NCBI GenBank assembly: GCA_947184155.2
Contig: CAMXCT020001481.1
Span: 86,254 to 150,253, forward strand
Length of the DNA stretch: 64,000 bases
Origin: Cladocopium goreaui
Taxonomy: Eukaryota; Sar; Dinophyceae; Suessiales; Symbiodiniaceae
Direction: 5' to 3'
Positions 1-11,645 of the stretch are shown here, piece after piece (position 1 is the stretch's first letter; each line of letters starts with the position of its first letter). The position numbers and the translations under genes were made by a program. The notes below the pieces were generated by a model. It searched no databases, was not told the origin of the DNA, and saw only the letters and a program-made list of their open reading frames with translations.

Positions 1-1606
1 GGATCTCAAAGCGATCGTTAGGGCAGCTGAAATGGAAAACACTGAGCCAAAGTTGTCTTATAGTAAAACAGCAACGGTGGAATGAAACCTATACAAACAT
101 GAGAAGTCCAGACAAAATGTCAAGTCAAGTCCAACAGAATGTACAGCTCCATACTTCGTCTCTCACTTAGACAGTATGTCGAGCCACGAACTGACATCAC
201 ATTTACATTCATTTCAGTCAGTTTCACGTTTTGGAACCTATGCAAGTCGTCTAGTCGCCCCTGCCGTCCAGTTCCCTGTTTCTTTCTTTCTAACTTAATC
301 TGTTCTCTGAGCCTATGCACGTCTGCACTCCAGCTCATATGTGAACCTTGCAACGTCTTGCAATCTGGTCCACGTTTTGACTTTCTACAATTTTTCTTTT
401 CTTTTCGGAACCTATGCAAGTCGTAATCGCCCCTGCCATCCAGTTCCCTATGGACCTATGCAGCGCCTCTGCCATCCAGCCCATTTCTTTCCTTTTTGTT
501 GTAAGTCAAAACTCTCCAATTCAAAAGAAAATTGCAAATCTCAAATCCCAGATTCCCTCTCTTGCTTTTCACTCTGAGCAACACGCAAACGCACAAACTA
601 CACTACCGCTCTACTTCCCTCTCAGGATCCTCTGCCAAGTTCCAATGCTGTAAATCTCGTGAAACTCCATGCCAGCCTTCTGGTAGTACAAGATGTCCAC
701 TCAACATGGCCCAAGGTTCGCAAAGGAAACCCTCCAGGGTCGACCAACATCATAAGCATCTTGTTCTCAAACTACATGTCTACCAAAGGAAGTGCCATAA
801 CCAAAGTAGGCAAATCACACTGGCAATCATCGCTATAAAGACCATAGAGCTCGTCTCACAGTCAAAATTGGCTTGCAGACATCTCCGTGCTCATCCATCC
901 ATCTAGAGAGGTACGGTACGATTGGTCTAAGCCAAAAGGGAATACTTGCATTCAAGTTGTCTTCACACAAAGTCCAGTCAGTCTGACAACAACTCCAGAG
1001 TACCTACCTGTCTCAGGGTTCAATGTACCGTCTCTGCATCTGCCCCAGGTTTCACAAACAACTACAACAATCCAAGCAACGTAAGTCATACCTGACCTGC
1101 CTGCAACGCCGCACAACTGTTCAGATTCCAGTCAAAGAAAAACATGAAAGCAAACTCACAACAAAGTTTCCTGTTTCGTTTCAAAATACAGTTCAAAACA
1201 GTTTCCACTACCTACATAGTTCAGGTCGTTTCCAATGACTTACAGCAATACATGCTCAACTCAAACACTTCCACAACTGCAGTCCAAACCAAGGATGCTA
1301 CCTGATGCATCTGAGAAATCCAGATCAACTTTCCCAAACAGGTGGTGTCCATATGTCACCTTACTCTCGCTCCGTTGTCAACCAACAATCTCAACACCAA
1401 GTTCCACTGTGCCTTCAGTGCCATGACGGTTCCTATCTCTCTTTCTCTCAGCACTCCAGTACCTATACTGCCAGGCAAACAACAATGCTTCAGGCTTCAA
1501 TCTCAAGGTTACCAGTCAGTGCAAACATCCGTCAAGCTCCACTGCTCCTGCACACTACTGAACCTCAGGTGTCCAACTATTCACGCATTACATTACAAAT
1601 GTGGCA

Positions 1607-1860
1607 ACTAAACCAAGGTCACTGACAAAGCAAACTCGACCCTCCAGGCTCTCATGCCAACGTTTCTCAATGTGTGGCAACTAAACCAAGGTCACCGACC
1701 CTCCAGGCTCTCATGCCAACGTTTCTCAATGTGTGGCAACTAAACCAAGGTCACCGACCCTTCAGGTTCTCATGTCAATGTTTCTCAAATATGTGTGGCA
1801 ACTAAACCAAGGTCACCGACCCTCCAGGTTCTCATGCCAATGTTTCTCTCTCCAACTGCC
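1607..1860. repeat. Four-unit tandem repeat of about 60 bp in R1
   Basis: Four consecutive units share the core tggcaactaaaccaaggtca and a ccctccaggctctcatgcca-like segment. The second R copy has a single unit (about 30480-30560), so the array expanded after the copies separated. Confidence 0.85.
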
Positions 1861-2301
1861 ATCTCCAGGCATGACGCCAGGCTCAGTAGCACCACGCACT
1901 GTGCACTCCGTGCGTCCAGGATCAGCTACAACCTTACCAACCTGTCGAGATGTTACTCTTTCTTATTTTTCTAATATGGACCTATGCAGCACCCTGCCAT
2001 CCAGCCCATTCCTTGTCCAGTTCTTTCAAATGCTTTCTAGTGATTCTCCAGGCACTCTCTCTCTCTCTGCCAAAATCACCAAGCTTCCTAGTGACTCTCC
2101 AGGCTCTCTCTCTCTCTTTCTTGCCAAAGTCACTAAACCTCTTACACAACAAAGCCACAAATCACACATGTAACGCAACTGCAACCTACTCTCACATGCA
2201 GCTCGGTCGTTGTCACCTATTTTCCACGCTTACCACTACTACCAGGAACCCTATCGCCTATATCTACCAAATCTATCATACATCAATGGGTCACAGGTAT
2301 T

Positions 2302-2595
2302 TCAACCTTGCAATGACCTGTGATATCTGCCTAAGATATGCTCACGCATCTCACAAATCTGCCTCTGCATTTCGGTTTCCAACTCTCTGAGATGATCACG
2401 GAACATTGCCATGATGTCTCGTTGGTTCGCATTCAGACGAACATCTTCAAGCAACGGCAAAAGCCATTCCATGAGAACAAGCACAGTCTGTATCAGCCGA
2501 AATACACTCGTCACTTTCTCCAAGCCGATAATCCAACCAATGTACTGCTCCTCCATTGCTTCACGTAATGGCCGGTTCTCACGACGGTTGTCCAT
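2302..2595 (-). CDS. Small conserved helical ORF of R-type LTR elements (97 aa)
   Basis: A 97-codon frame starts MDNRRENRPLREAMEEQYIG and ends in LQG before the stop. I do not recognise a family. The middle is hydrophobic and helix-compatible (FRLIQTVLVLMEWLLPLLED). The C-terminal third is charged with heptad-like spacing (LRELETEMQRQICEMREHIL), suggesting a short coiled coil. The frame is open upstream to 2673, but I start it at the methionine shared with the second copy at 29678. The two copies differ at five residues, all conservative or semi-conservative, while the surrounding leader has diverged more and carries indels. That suggests coding constraint. It lies about 600 bases downstream of the primer-binding site, where gag would normally start. 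A structural or RNA-binding accessory role is possible but unproven. Confidence 0.5.
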   Translation of the reverse strand: MDNRRENRPLREAMEEQYIGWIIGLEKVTSVFRLIQTVLVLMEWLLPLLEDVRLNANQRDIMAMFRDHLRELETEMQRQICEMREHILGRYHRSLQG

Positions 2596-2689
2596 TCTTA
2601 GTACAGATGGTATGGCGATACTTTTCTTGAGCTTAAACGCCTCGGTTCCACTCACAATCCAGTGGTTTCTCAACTTTTACTTTCAAAAA

Positions 2690-2900
2690 CTTCTAGGCCA
2701 GTTGTCGGAGTCTCTATTGTCCAAACACTCCACTTGTGTCTCCAGGACCTACTCCCAACTTCAACCTGTCGAGATACTCTCAATGCTCATCTCCAGGCAG
2801 GTTGTCGGAGTCTTCACTGTCCAAACACCTCACTTGTGTCTCCAGGACTTACTCCCAACCTCAGCCTGTCGAGATACTCTAAGCATTCCAAAACATGTCA
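2690..2900. repeat. Tandem repeat near the R1 leader
   Basis: Imperfect units contain ccaaacacctcacttgtgtc followed by tccaggacctactcccaac. The equivalent region of the other copy (29345-29600) has the same motif in a different copy number. Confidence 0.75.
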
Positions 2901-3192
2901 TCTCCGGCAATCAATTGACAAGTCAGTCAAATGACCTTACAGCCAACATGCCACAAAAATGAAGTGAGACAAAAACACGTCACCTAAATCGAGAATACTC
3001 AAGCTCTTCGATGCCCTTGACTTTACAACAACAATGTACCAACCTAGTGATCACTTCAGAACCTTAGTACAAGCTCAACACAAATCCCTGCAGAAGATTC
3101 AGGAGCTCAATACAAACGATCTCAGCTTCACCTTAGATGGTGTCCTTAGCACACTGCAACAAGGGTCAGCGGAGGATGGTGTGGGTAGCTCC

Positions 3193-3209
3193 GTAGAGCT
3201 CCGCTACCA
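3193..3209 (-). promoter_or_regulatory. Primer-binding site of R1
   Basis: On the minus strand the base after the LTR terminus (TACA) begins TGGTAGCGGAGCTCTAC. It starts with TGG, as expected for a site complementary to a tRNA CCA end, and resembles initiator-Met-type sites (TGGTAGCAGAG...). The same 17 bases follow the R2 LTR at 16613-16629. A related TGGTAGCGGAGG follows the T-element LTR. Confidence 0.65.
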
Positions 3210-5436
3210 TGTAGAAAAAGCGCCGTGCACAGATCTGCGGTCAGATCAAACGCTTCTTCGAAATTCCTACAGAACTACGCAGCCGGACGCGTACGTCAAC
3301 CACGCACACCAAACACAAGCGCAGAGCGTAAATTCACAAACCTAATTAAACTAAAGCAATACCGTGTCAAAAGGATTGTTTCACCCTCGACTCCCACATG
3401 CTGACGTCAAGCTCCTTCTTTTCGCTCCAGACGCAACACGATCAGTCACGGGGAAACACAAACACAACAAACAAACAAAACCAACAAAAGGAGAAGAGAA
3501 AGCAGATGTGTTCCCTGTGTCGGTCTGTCTTATGTCAAGTTATGTGACACAGCAGCTCTTGTTCATTAAATGAACTTCTGACACCAGTCCTTCGAGCCGA
3601 TGTCTCAACTGGTAAACTCGATTGCAGGTTTCCAGTTAACAAACCTCAAGTTCTTCAAATAAAGGTTTGTTGAAACAATTCCAGCTGCTAGAAGTCTACA
3701 AAACTTAATTTTCACTAGATGAATTCAAAATCATCGAAACACTTCCAAAAGTTCTCACAGCAAACTGGTTCTCATCCAAACGTGAATAACCAGCTCATTA
3801 GTCACAAGCTGACTAATTTCTCAAGAACGAAGTGATTCACACAAGGTGTCTGTACAACCTTCTTCTGGATACAAAACATAGTCAGAACACAACGTTCCTT
3901 CTCCAAATCAGCTTTCCACATAGAGATAGCATCTCACAGCTTCAAATCTCAATGGAGAATAGAATGTTCTATTCGACATTGTCAATGTAGGTCAGCCAAA
4001 TACAGTTGTATCGCTGAAGTCTTTCGACCACTGTAATAGCCAATCCACAATGTAGACACGACTTTGGTCTCAAAGCAATGTCGTCCTCATAGAACGATAA
4101 AAATGCACACCATAAGATCAAGTGTACGATCCATAGGTCAAGATGACGATGATGTAGGTATTGTCCTCACAATACCGAAACATCTCATCACAAAACTCTC
4201 AGACAAATAAGATGCCCAAATATGGCCATTGTCTTCACAATACCAATGCATCTCATAGTCCAAACTCAAAGCATAGTAGGTTCTCTCCATCAGATATTTC
4301 CAGCTAGCTTAAACTCTTCTCCAAGAGTTTCTAGCTGTGTTCTCATTTTTTTTCCTCGAGTGTGGCCGATGTCGCGCTAAAGGCTCGGTCCTTACATGAG
4401 CATAAGCAGGAAAGACATTTGTACAAGGACATATAAAGTCCATTGAGGCGGCAAATCGATTAAAACAACACACAAAAAAAACAGCAGCCAACCAAACACG
4501 ACGACCCGCAAATCCCCCAGTCAGACTTGCGTTTCGCCAGCGGAAACAGCGAAGCAAACGGCAAAACACAAAAACAACACACAAAACGGGGCCAGAGCCC
4601 AAACAAAACACCCACAAAATCGATTTGCCATGGGACGCAGTGGCTTGTCCACTGCATCACTATCAAAAACGTGCCAATGAATTAGGGATCACGGCTTTCA
4701 GGCAGACATGAAGGCCTTAGCTTGTAAGTTTACTCTAGCATGAGCCAAGCTGTACAAGAAAGCAGGGCTACAAATTAAGCCTCTCTCAGTTTCTAGCTGT
4801 GTTCTCATCACTTGGAGAGAATAAACTTCACAGTGTTCACGACACAAGAAGTAATCTCAATGTCAAACCAATGTAGGTATCTTCAGTTCAAGCAATAAGC
4901 TGTACCAGACTCAAGTCGAATCCAGAATAAGATGTAGAACTGATCAATATACCACAATCAGTATTGACCTGATCAATGACATCATCCTGAGATGTCAGAA
5001 ACTGATAAGTCCAAAGACGAATAGAATATTGTGACAATGCCAATGCATCTCATAGTCCAAACTCAAAGCGTAGTAGCTCTCTCCATCAGGTACTTTCAGC
5101 TAGCTTAAACTCTTCTCCAAGAGTTTCTAGCCGTGTTCTCATCACTTGGAGAGAATAAACTTCACAGTGTCCACGACACAAGAAGTAATCTCAATGTCAA
5201 ACCAATGTAGGTATCTTCAGTTCAAGCAATAAGCTGTACCAGACTCAAGTCGAATCCAGAAAAAGATGTAGAACTGATCAATATACCTAATCAATGACAT
5301 CTCGGGATGTCAAAAACGATAAGTCCAAAGACCAATAGAATATGGTCACAATGCACAGGTTTCTTCCACAACAAATAGAATGTTCTCTACCAATCTTCCG
5401 CGCACAGAACTGTACCACTATGATCAAATTTCCATA
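3210..5436 (-). repeat. 5' LTR of R1 (minus strand)
   Basis: It matches, in inverted orientation, the LTRs at 15805-16612 and 35729-37219. On the minus strand it begins TATGGAAATTTG (5436) and ends TACA (3210), giving noncanonical TA...CA ends. It is longer than the 1491-bp copy because it contains a 441-bp retroposed fragment (4347-4787) plus its target duplication, and an internal tandem duplication of about 330 bp (4244 onward repeated from 5040). Its 5' outer flank on the minus strand is CTCTC. Confidence 0.75.
4347..4787 (-). mobile_element. Poly(A) retroposed fragment L1 (3' end shared with giant element G)
   Basis: This insertion reads on the minus strand and ends in an A run at 4347. 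It is flanked by a perfect 21-bp duplication (4326-4346 and 4788-4808, agtttctagctgtgttctcat). The uninterrupted target is present in the tandem duplicate of the same LTR at 5125-5145. About 330 bases at its 3' end align with the last bases of G (28965-29289); conserved blocks include gggggatttgcgggtcgt and gtaaggaccg. The long duplication plus A-tail points to target-primed reverse transcription. There is no ORF. It may be a SINE or a 5'-truncated fragment of a G-like element. Confidence 0.85.
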
Positions 5437-5523
5437 GAGAGAGCAGCCAGCTCCTCCGGAGGCCACAGCCGCCGAGGCGCCGTAGCACGCCCCTCTGCAC
5501 AGCCAAATACACAATTTCAATGA
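5437..5523 (+). pseudogene. 3' fragment of a gene interrupted by an R element
   Basis: This GC-rich stretch directly abuts the R1 LTR end and starts with GAGAG. The bases after the R2 3' LTR (37220-37224) are CTCTC, the same five bases on the other strand. Placing the minus-strand frame from 37480-37220 before this stretch, with one GAGAG copy, keeps an open frame rich in Ser, Pro, Arg and Ala up to TGA at 5521-5523. I infer one ancestral gene split by an R insertion, its halves now 32 kb apart. The protein is unrecognised. Confidence 0.4.
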
Positions 5524-5674
5524 CTGCCAGCGGACAACGCGAGGTCCTCACGGTTGTCACTCACCAAACACCGGCAACAGAGATAGAATGCCCCCGCCGT
5601 AGGTGTTACTGGTCAACATGAGGTACTCATGTTTGGTCAGTGCACCCTTGGCCCAGTGAAGGTGGTGAGTAATT
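5524..5674. other. Unassigned spacer
   Basis: This lies between the gene fragment and V1. I see no conserved ORF or repeat in it. Confidence 0.4.
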
Positions 5675-6658
5675 CTACTATCGGGTGACACGTTTTCATT
5701 GGTAAGAATCCGGGTGAAATTTGAAGCCGTTACCAGCTTCACGATATGTCCATGCAATGTAAATAAAAAAAACATGGGCTACGGACTTCTTTGCAACACG
5801 AAGCAGACGAACAGTAAGTAATTAAGTGACACCGCCGCCTTCAATGATGGCTAACAACCAAAGAAGCAACAAGTGAACGAACGAAAATGCTGCTCTCAAT
5901 GATGGCAAGTAAGTAATGTATATGTTTCAAAGCTTCTCTCCAATTTACATATCCAACAAACGCATTTTGTCATCATTGAGGGCGGCGCTTCAACTTAACT
6001 ACTTGATGTGTCTTTGCTAGGGAAGAAAATACAAGGGGCTCAGACTCAGAGAAACAAATCAAAATTCACAGAAACAAACAAATAAAAACGAACCTATCGA
6101 AATAAACAAGGAAATAAAGGAGCCGACGAAATTCAGGGAAATATGCAGAGAAATTCAGAACCTTGAAAGAAGCCCGGGGATATGGGAAAGAAAAGAATTC
6201 GGGAAAATCAATATGGAAAACACTGACAATAAAGTAGCGGTTCGGGGAAATAAATCATGAATTTCCGGATATAAATGAACGATGCAAGAAACAAATAAGG
6301 AGCACAGGAAACAACAAGAACGCAAGGAAATAAACAGCGAAATGAGCGCAATAGTCCAAATAGAGCATGCATGGAAATACATCATGAATTCAGGGCAGCG
6401 AGCAAGGAACTCGAAGCGCTCCAGCAGCTCAATAAGGAGCTCTGGGAAATGAATATGGGACTCAAGGAAATAAACAAGGCACCTGGGGACATAAATACGC
6501 GATTGAGGGACATAAATCAGAAACCCCGGAAACAAAAAGACGTTCAGGGTCAAGAACTCTGGGAAACAAAAAGAGGTTCAGGGAAATAACAAAGCGATGA
6601 AAATAGCTTCAAATTTCACCCGGATTCTTACCAATGAAAACGTGTCACCCGATAGTAG
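5675..6658. mobile_element. V1: TIR element with 53-bp perfect inverted termini
   Basis: The ends at 5675-5727 and 6606-6658 are perfect 53-bp inverted repeats (outer bases CTACTATCGGGTGACACG). The 984-bp element has no convincing ORF. Its second half (about 6060-6595) is purine-rich and made of degenerate units resembling gggaaataaac. A second copy (V2) begins at 13405. No clear target duplication is visible. It is best described as a nonautonomous MITE-like or foldback element of unknown superfamily. Confidence 0.65.
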
Positions 6659-6979
6659 TTGCAGTTGCCGTACGCTGGTGCTGTGCACCACAATGCTAAA
6701 AAGCTTTCCCAGACCTAGTTTTTTAGATTGCACCAGGGGCAGCGTAAAGCCGTTAAATCGTAAAGTTCAATTTTCTTCAAAAAAGCTCTTTGATGTTTTA
6801 AAAAAATCCCAACTTTACCACTTTATGATTTTATGATTTAATGATGCGATTTTCAATCTAAAATGTAAAACCAAAGGTAATTGAGAGAGGGCGGAATTTA
6901 AAAATAGCCACGAACTTTTTCGCAAGACTAGGAAGGGTGTTTTGGGCTTGTTCCCATTTCATCCTTTTCCAATGGATGC
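6606..6979. repeat. Left arm of 374-bp inverted repeat W
   Basis: These 374 bases are repeated inverted at 7725-7959 continued at 13317-13454; the right arm is split by the T element. The arm includes the V1 right terminus at its outer end and an AT-rich segment around 6780-6860. The arms enclose 745 bp. This may be a foldback element or an inverted segmental duplication. Confidence 0.8.
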
Positions 6980-7724
6980 ATATTTCAATCAGCAACATGA
7001 CAAGAAGAATGTCAAGACTGTCTATATCCGTGTCAGGTCTAAAAAGCATGAAATCAAGCCCCCTCTTTAAAATCATTTTCACCTTGGTTCGCGGCAATGC
7101 TTGGAAAGCAGGCACGTATGGAAACATGGATGTTGATAAACAGGACAAGATGGACGACAGGCAGCATCCATCAATCGATTTGCATGTGCTATCACCTTGG
7201 GACATGTCAAGAACCACCACTGGTTGCTTCTTGCGCTGGAAACCTTCATGACAGACATGCTCCCAAACTGCGGAATTTTGTTCATAGTCAATGACATGTT
7301 TGAAGCCAAGCGGTAGTGTTGAAAATGAAGCAAAATGTGGCTTCATCTATTGAAAATTCGACAGAAGCGCAACCAAAAATGGAAGCAGAAAATGGCATCA
7401 GGCATTCACCGGCAAGCAGCGCAAAGTCTACTCAATAGCCTTTGTTTTCTCATTGCTACGCTGCAGTCGCATACGCGCGGAGTTTAAGAAAACGTTGTCG
7501 TCGTCACTGCTGGCAGGCAATCGTGCCTTCAGATAAAGCAGCTTCCCTGAAATACTTTGAACAGAAAAACCGTAACCAGGAAAAACCTTGAAAGCACACT
7601 TCAACAAATGTTCTTTTTGATGGTGGGCGCCGTCACTTTTGTTCTTCAGCACTGATGAACCAGTTCAAATCGGCGTTCCTCAAGACCCCAAGATCAAAAC
7701 CAGCGAAATACTTAGATAAAATTT
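6980..7724. other. Interior of inverted repeat W
   Basis: This segment sits between the W arms. A minus-strand frame runs from 7346 into the left arm (162 aa, no recognised domain), and another lies at 7652-7428. Neither shows a motif I can assign. The interior could be captured host sequence, as in transposon-borne gene fragments, but that is inference. Confidence 0.35.
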
Positions 7725-7959
7725 TCATCCATTGGAAAAGGATGAAATGGGAACAAGCCCAAAACACCCTTCCTAGTCTTGCGAAAAAGTTCGTGGCTAT
7801 TTTTAAACTCCGCCCTCTCTCAATTACCTTTGGTTTTACATTTTAGATTGAAAATCGCATCATTAAATCATAAAATCATAAAGTGGTAAAGTTGGGATTT
7901 TTTTGAAACATCAAAGAGCTTTTTTGAAGAAAATTGAACTTTACGATTTAACGGCTTTA
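7725..7959. repeat. Right arm of inverted repeat W, inner part
   Basis: This is the reverse complement of 6747-6979. It stops at CTTTA (7955-7959), the target duplication of the T element, and resumes at 13317 after the second CTTTA. The uninterrupted target is on the left arm around 6740-6750. Confidence 0.85.
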
Positions 7960-9605
7960 TGTGAAAAACGTCACATGCAAGTACACCGCATGTGTACTCT
8001 AATCAACGCTTTCGTTATCTTACTACGCCAGACCCAAACACCTACTGTGTTTGCAGCTCCGCAGTTACTTACTTCCCCACAAAGTCAAATAAAGGAACTT
8101 GTTCCACCCCGACTCCTAAGTGCACGTCAGACTCCTTCTTTTCTCTCCAGACGCCACACACAACGGAACAGATCAACAAGATCCAAGGCAGGCACACGGC
8201 CACAAACCACAAGGGAAGCAACACAACAAGTTCCAAGTGTGGCTACTGTTTCCAATGCCCTAGGTGACACTGCAGTTCAGTTCGCTTCGGAACAATTGAC
8301 ACCACTCCCTTGAGCCGATGTCTCAACTGGAAAACTCGATTCCAGGTTTCCAATACACAACCTTCCCTCAAAGGTTGTTGAAACAATTCCGAACTGCTAT
8401 GATATACAAATTACCTAGTCACAAAACGTCAGAAACATTTCCAAAAGTTCTCAAGTCAAACTGGTTCTCGTCCAAACGCAAGTAACCAGCTAGCCGGTGT
8501 TACTAGTCTCTACCAAACGTCTAGACTAGTCACACGGCTAGTCAAGAACGAAATGATTCACTCAAATTCCTTTACAAAATCCTCTTGCAATACAGAATAA
8601 CATGGGAACCTCATGTTCCATCTCCAAAACAGTTCTTCACTTAGAGATGTCTTCTCCTAGCTTCAAACTACAGAGGAGAGTAGAATGTTCTGCTCGACTT
8701 CTCCAAAACAGCTCTTCACACAGAGATGTCTTCTCATAGTTCCAAACTACAGAGGAGAGTAGAATACTCTGCTCGACTTCTCAGCTAATATCCAATCCAG
8801 TCATAAGCAGTCATAGCGCTAAAGTAGTTCGCTTACTGCTATAACCAAATGTCAGCAACAAGTCACAGACACAAAGATCATAACGTAGCTCTCCAGATCA
8901 AGTACCCGGAGGTTGACTACTATACGTAGGCATTGTCCTCACAATGCCGAAGTATCTCACATACTCAAATGCTCTGCTCGACTTCTCAGCTAATATCCAG
9001 TCATCAGCAGTCATAGCGCTAAAGTAGCTCGCTTACTGCAATAACCAAACGTCAGCCAAAAGTCACAGCTACAAAGGTCACAAAATAGACTTCCAGATCA
9101 AATACCCAGAGGTCGAATAAGATACGTAGGCATTGTCCTCACAATGCCGGAGTATCTCGCATACTCGCAAGAGGTAATCAATAGGCTTCACAAACATCTC
9201 AGATGTACGAAGCAATGACAAGAATCGAAACGGATGATCCAAAACCATCTCAGTTAGATTCATACTCCTCCAAGAGGTCAAAGAACTACCGAGATCGATG
9301 GAATCATAACATCCCGACTCAACTGCATAGCGAATGCTTCTGGAAGCATTCGCTCAGTATCATAAAGCTAAATAAAGCTCCAAACTGTACTTAAAGTGTC
9401 TTGAACTCCGTGTAGATTCACTCAGACCCACAGGTCGATACCTCAGAGCAACTCCGGCAGCTTCAAATACTACAAAGCAATATCGAAACTGCTCAAGTCT
9501 GTTGCAGACATCTTCCCATAGTCCAGTTCCACTACCAAATACTCAATGAATGGCAGGTCGCACCAAAGCCAAGTTGTAACCCTGTAAGGGACACAAACTT
9601 TCACA
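7960..9605 (-). repeat. 3' LTR of T
   Basis: This is a direct repeat of 11646-13311. On the minus strand it starts TGTGAAAGTTTGTGTCCC at 9605 and ends CACA at 7960. It shares blocks with the R LTRs, for example gagccgatgtctcaactgg. Confidence 0.85.
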
Positions 9606-9615
9606 CCCCCTTTCG
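9606..9615 (-). promoter_or_regulatory. Polypurine tract of T
   Basis: On the minus strand cgaaaggggg directly precedes the 3' LTR start. R2 has the same ten bases before its 3' LTR (35719-35728). Confidence 0.7.
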
Positions 9616-11630
9616 ACATGGCATTTCATTCTTCTCTTTACACACATACCAAAATTCACATCCAGCATGAGCTTCGCCATACCTTCAATGTCAAAAATGT
9701 GTAGAAGACATTGTATTCACCAATAGACTTTGATATTCCATCAGTGCAGTACATCTTCAAGATAATGTTGAAGACTTTGTTGAAGTGCTCGTAGATGTTC
9801 TTCATCCACCAGCAAAATGAAGTCCAAATTCTTCTGAAACACATAAAGTTTCCAAAAATGATTGTCTGTGAGAATTCAACTGATTCCAGTCTATCTTCAG
9901 CATGAAAGCCAGATTGAAAGTATAATAGAATCGATCCATCTCTGGATGATTCTCAAATCTCGGCAAATAGACACGGTTGTTTCTTCAAGGCTTCGCTCTT
10001 CACAATAAAATAATTGCTTCATATCCACAACCATCGCCATCGCTGATTTCCGCAATACTCCAGGGATATCTCCAGAAGCAAAACTTCCACCAATCTTCAG
10101 CCAGTCGAAAATCATCAATTCAGAATCCATCAATCGTACCAGGTATCTCTTCAGAACGATATCTATCTTCCAATACCAGATCATCAACTGATCGAAGGAA
10201 CCATGGCGTCAATTCGCGACCAACTACGGTGCTGTTTGTGGTTCCCTAGAACAAACGAAAACACCAACAACACACACACACGAGATCCAAGACGAAGACA
10301 GACGAAGCACTGTCGGAGTCAACACAAAAAAACAAGGCCGACTGTTTCAGCTAATCCGCATCCTCCAATGGAAGATAAACGTGTCAGGCAAGCGAAACTG
10401 TCATCAGCCTCAAATACTCACAGTCCAAAATCCACATTCGTGGTGTCACTAGTCTTGAACGTGAATACATTGATGCACCAGGCAAACTCAGCTTCAAACA
10501 AGCTATATACTAGATGTGCTGAGCTTCGGACACGCTAGATACCAAGCGCTTTAAGTTTCGGGCACGCAGGGTACTAGATGCACTAAGCTCAGGGCAAGTC
10601 TCCAAGGCTGGACCTTGTCCCCCTTTTGAGATAAAGTCCATCAACCTTCAAAAATGAATTCTGGCCATCATAAAAGCTAATCTATTACATAGTCAAACAA
10701 AGAAAACAAATACCAAAACACTCTACAAGCATACTACTTACAAACACATGAACCGCGTCAGGGAAATCCATTCCACTGACATCAACGGACAAGATAGCGA
10801 CTAAACGTTCAGATCAAACACAAGCTCTTACAGGTGTTTCCATCAGACATTTAGCCTGGATCCTTACTGATTCTTCTTTCATTCAAGAATCGGATCTGGC
10901 CATGTCATCATCTGGGAAAAAAATGGCGGCAGACAAAAAACACAGAATTAAAGACAAGCCACCATCGACATCGAAACAACCACGATGCACAAGCTCACAA
11001 CAAGTTCACACACATGTCCATGGACAGCACAGACATGAAACCTTTCTTACCAAGAGCTGATCCTTCCAGGATACAACTCACATACATGTTCATGTGCAAT
11101 ACATGCATGAGACCTTTCCTACCAAGAGCTGATCCTTCCAGGATACAACTCAACTCCACAATGCAAGCTTCTCGCCCCCTTTCAAGATCTGCTTCCCTTC
11201 TCTCCCTTTTGCAGCGCAAAAGGATCCAGAGTGATCATAGCGAACACGTGCAAACTAGAGTGAACCTCGAGCTGGCCAGCGGTTGACAAACCAATTACCA
11301 ACTATTCTCTCTATTGCACAAACTGCCAGGAATTGACAAGATATACAGACCCTGGACTCCATCCAAAGGACAGGAAACGGATCCCTTTCACAGCACTCAA
11401 TAGAGGACCTCTGAGAATGCTCCAGCCATTCTTGTCCTTCTAATAGATACGGCGGTACTTCTGCTTGCCGTCTCTCAGCATGCCGAGTCCATTCGGGGCC
11501 CCCAGGGCCGTAATGGCTGAAACCTGGTCGCCACGATAAGGCATAAGGAGTGGGTTGAAAGCGGTGGCGTAAAAAGCCACTGCCCCGATTGGTATTCAAC
11601 TCCAGTCAGAGAAACTGGGATAGATGTTGG
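9616..11630 (-). mobile_element. Internal region of T
   Basis: This internal region has no intact gene. The part near 10220-10380 is an inverted match to about 35220-35360 of R2, sharing a CA/GT-rich tract and a cggattagctgaaacag block. A 66-70-bp direct repeat lies at about 11035-11160, with the core accaagagctgatccttcca. The rest shows nothing I can assign. Confidence 0.65.
11450..11590 (-). pseudogene. Remnant of Gag-like C-terminus in T
   Basis: A minus-strand frame ends GKQKYRRIY before a stop, with ALGAPNGLGML upstream. It resembles the C-terminus of the R2 Gag-like ORF (PLGYVQIKG...EYRRVYYP, ending at 34339). No start or longer frame is present. The match is short, so this rests on motif order and position. 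Confidence 0.4.
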
Positions 11631-11645
11631 TAGCCTCCGCTACCA
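11631..11645 (-). promoter_or_regulatory. Primer-binding site of T
   Basis: On the minus strand TGGTAGCGGAGGCTA follows the LTR terminus CACA. It matches the first eleven bases of the R1/R2 site. Confidence 0.65.

Larger units (their letters stand above)
1..3192 (-). mobile_element. R1: internal region of minus-strand LTR element (runs off window edge)
   Basis: This stretch is the reverse complement of 29308-32172, at roughly 90% identity by eye over the parts I compared; both copies carry the same small ORF and tandem motifs. With the primer-binding site at 3193-3209 and the LTR at 3210-5436 it forms the 5' half of a minus-strand LTR retrotransposon. Any gag gene would lie beyond base 1: in the other copy a Gag-like ORF begins just past the equivalent point. 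No reverse transcriptase or integrase is visible. Apart from the 97-codon ORF at 2302-2595, the open frames here are short and not shared in frame by the second copy, so I treat the rest as noncoding leader. Confidence 0.75.
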
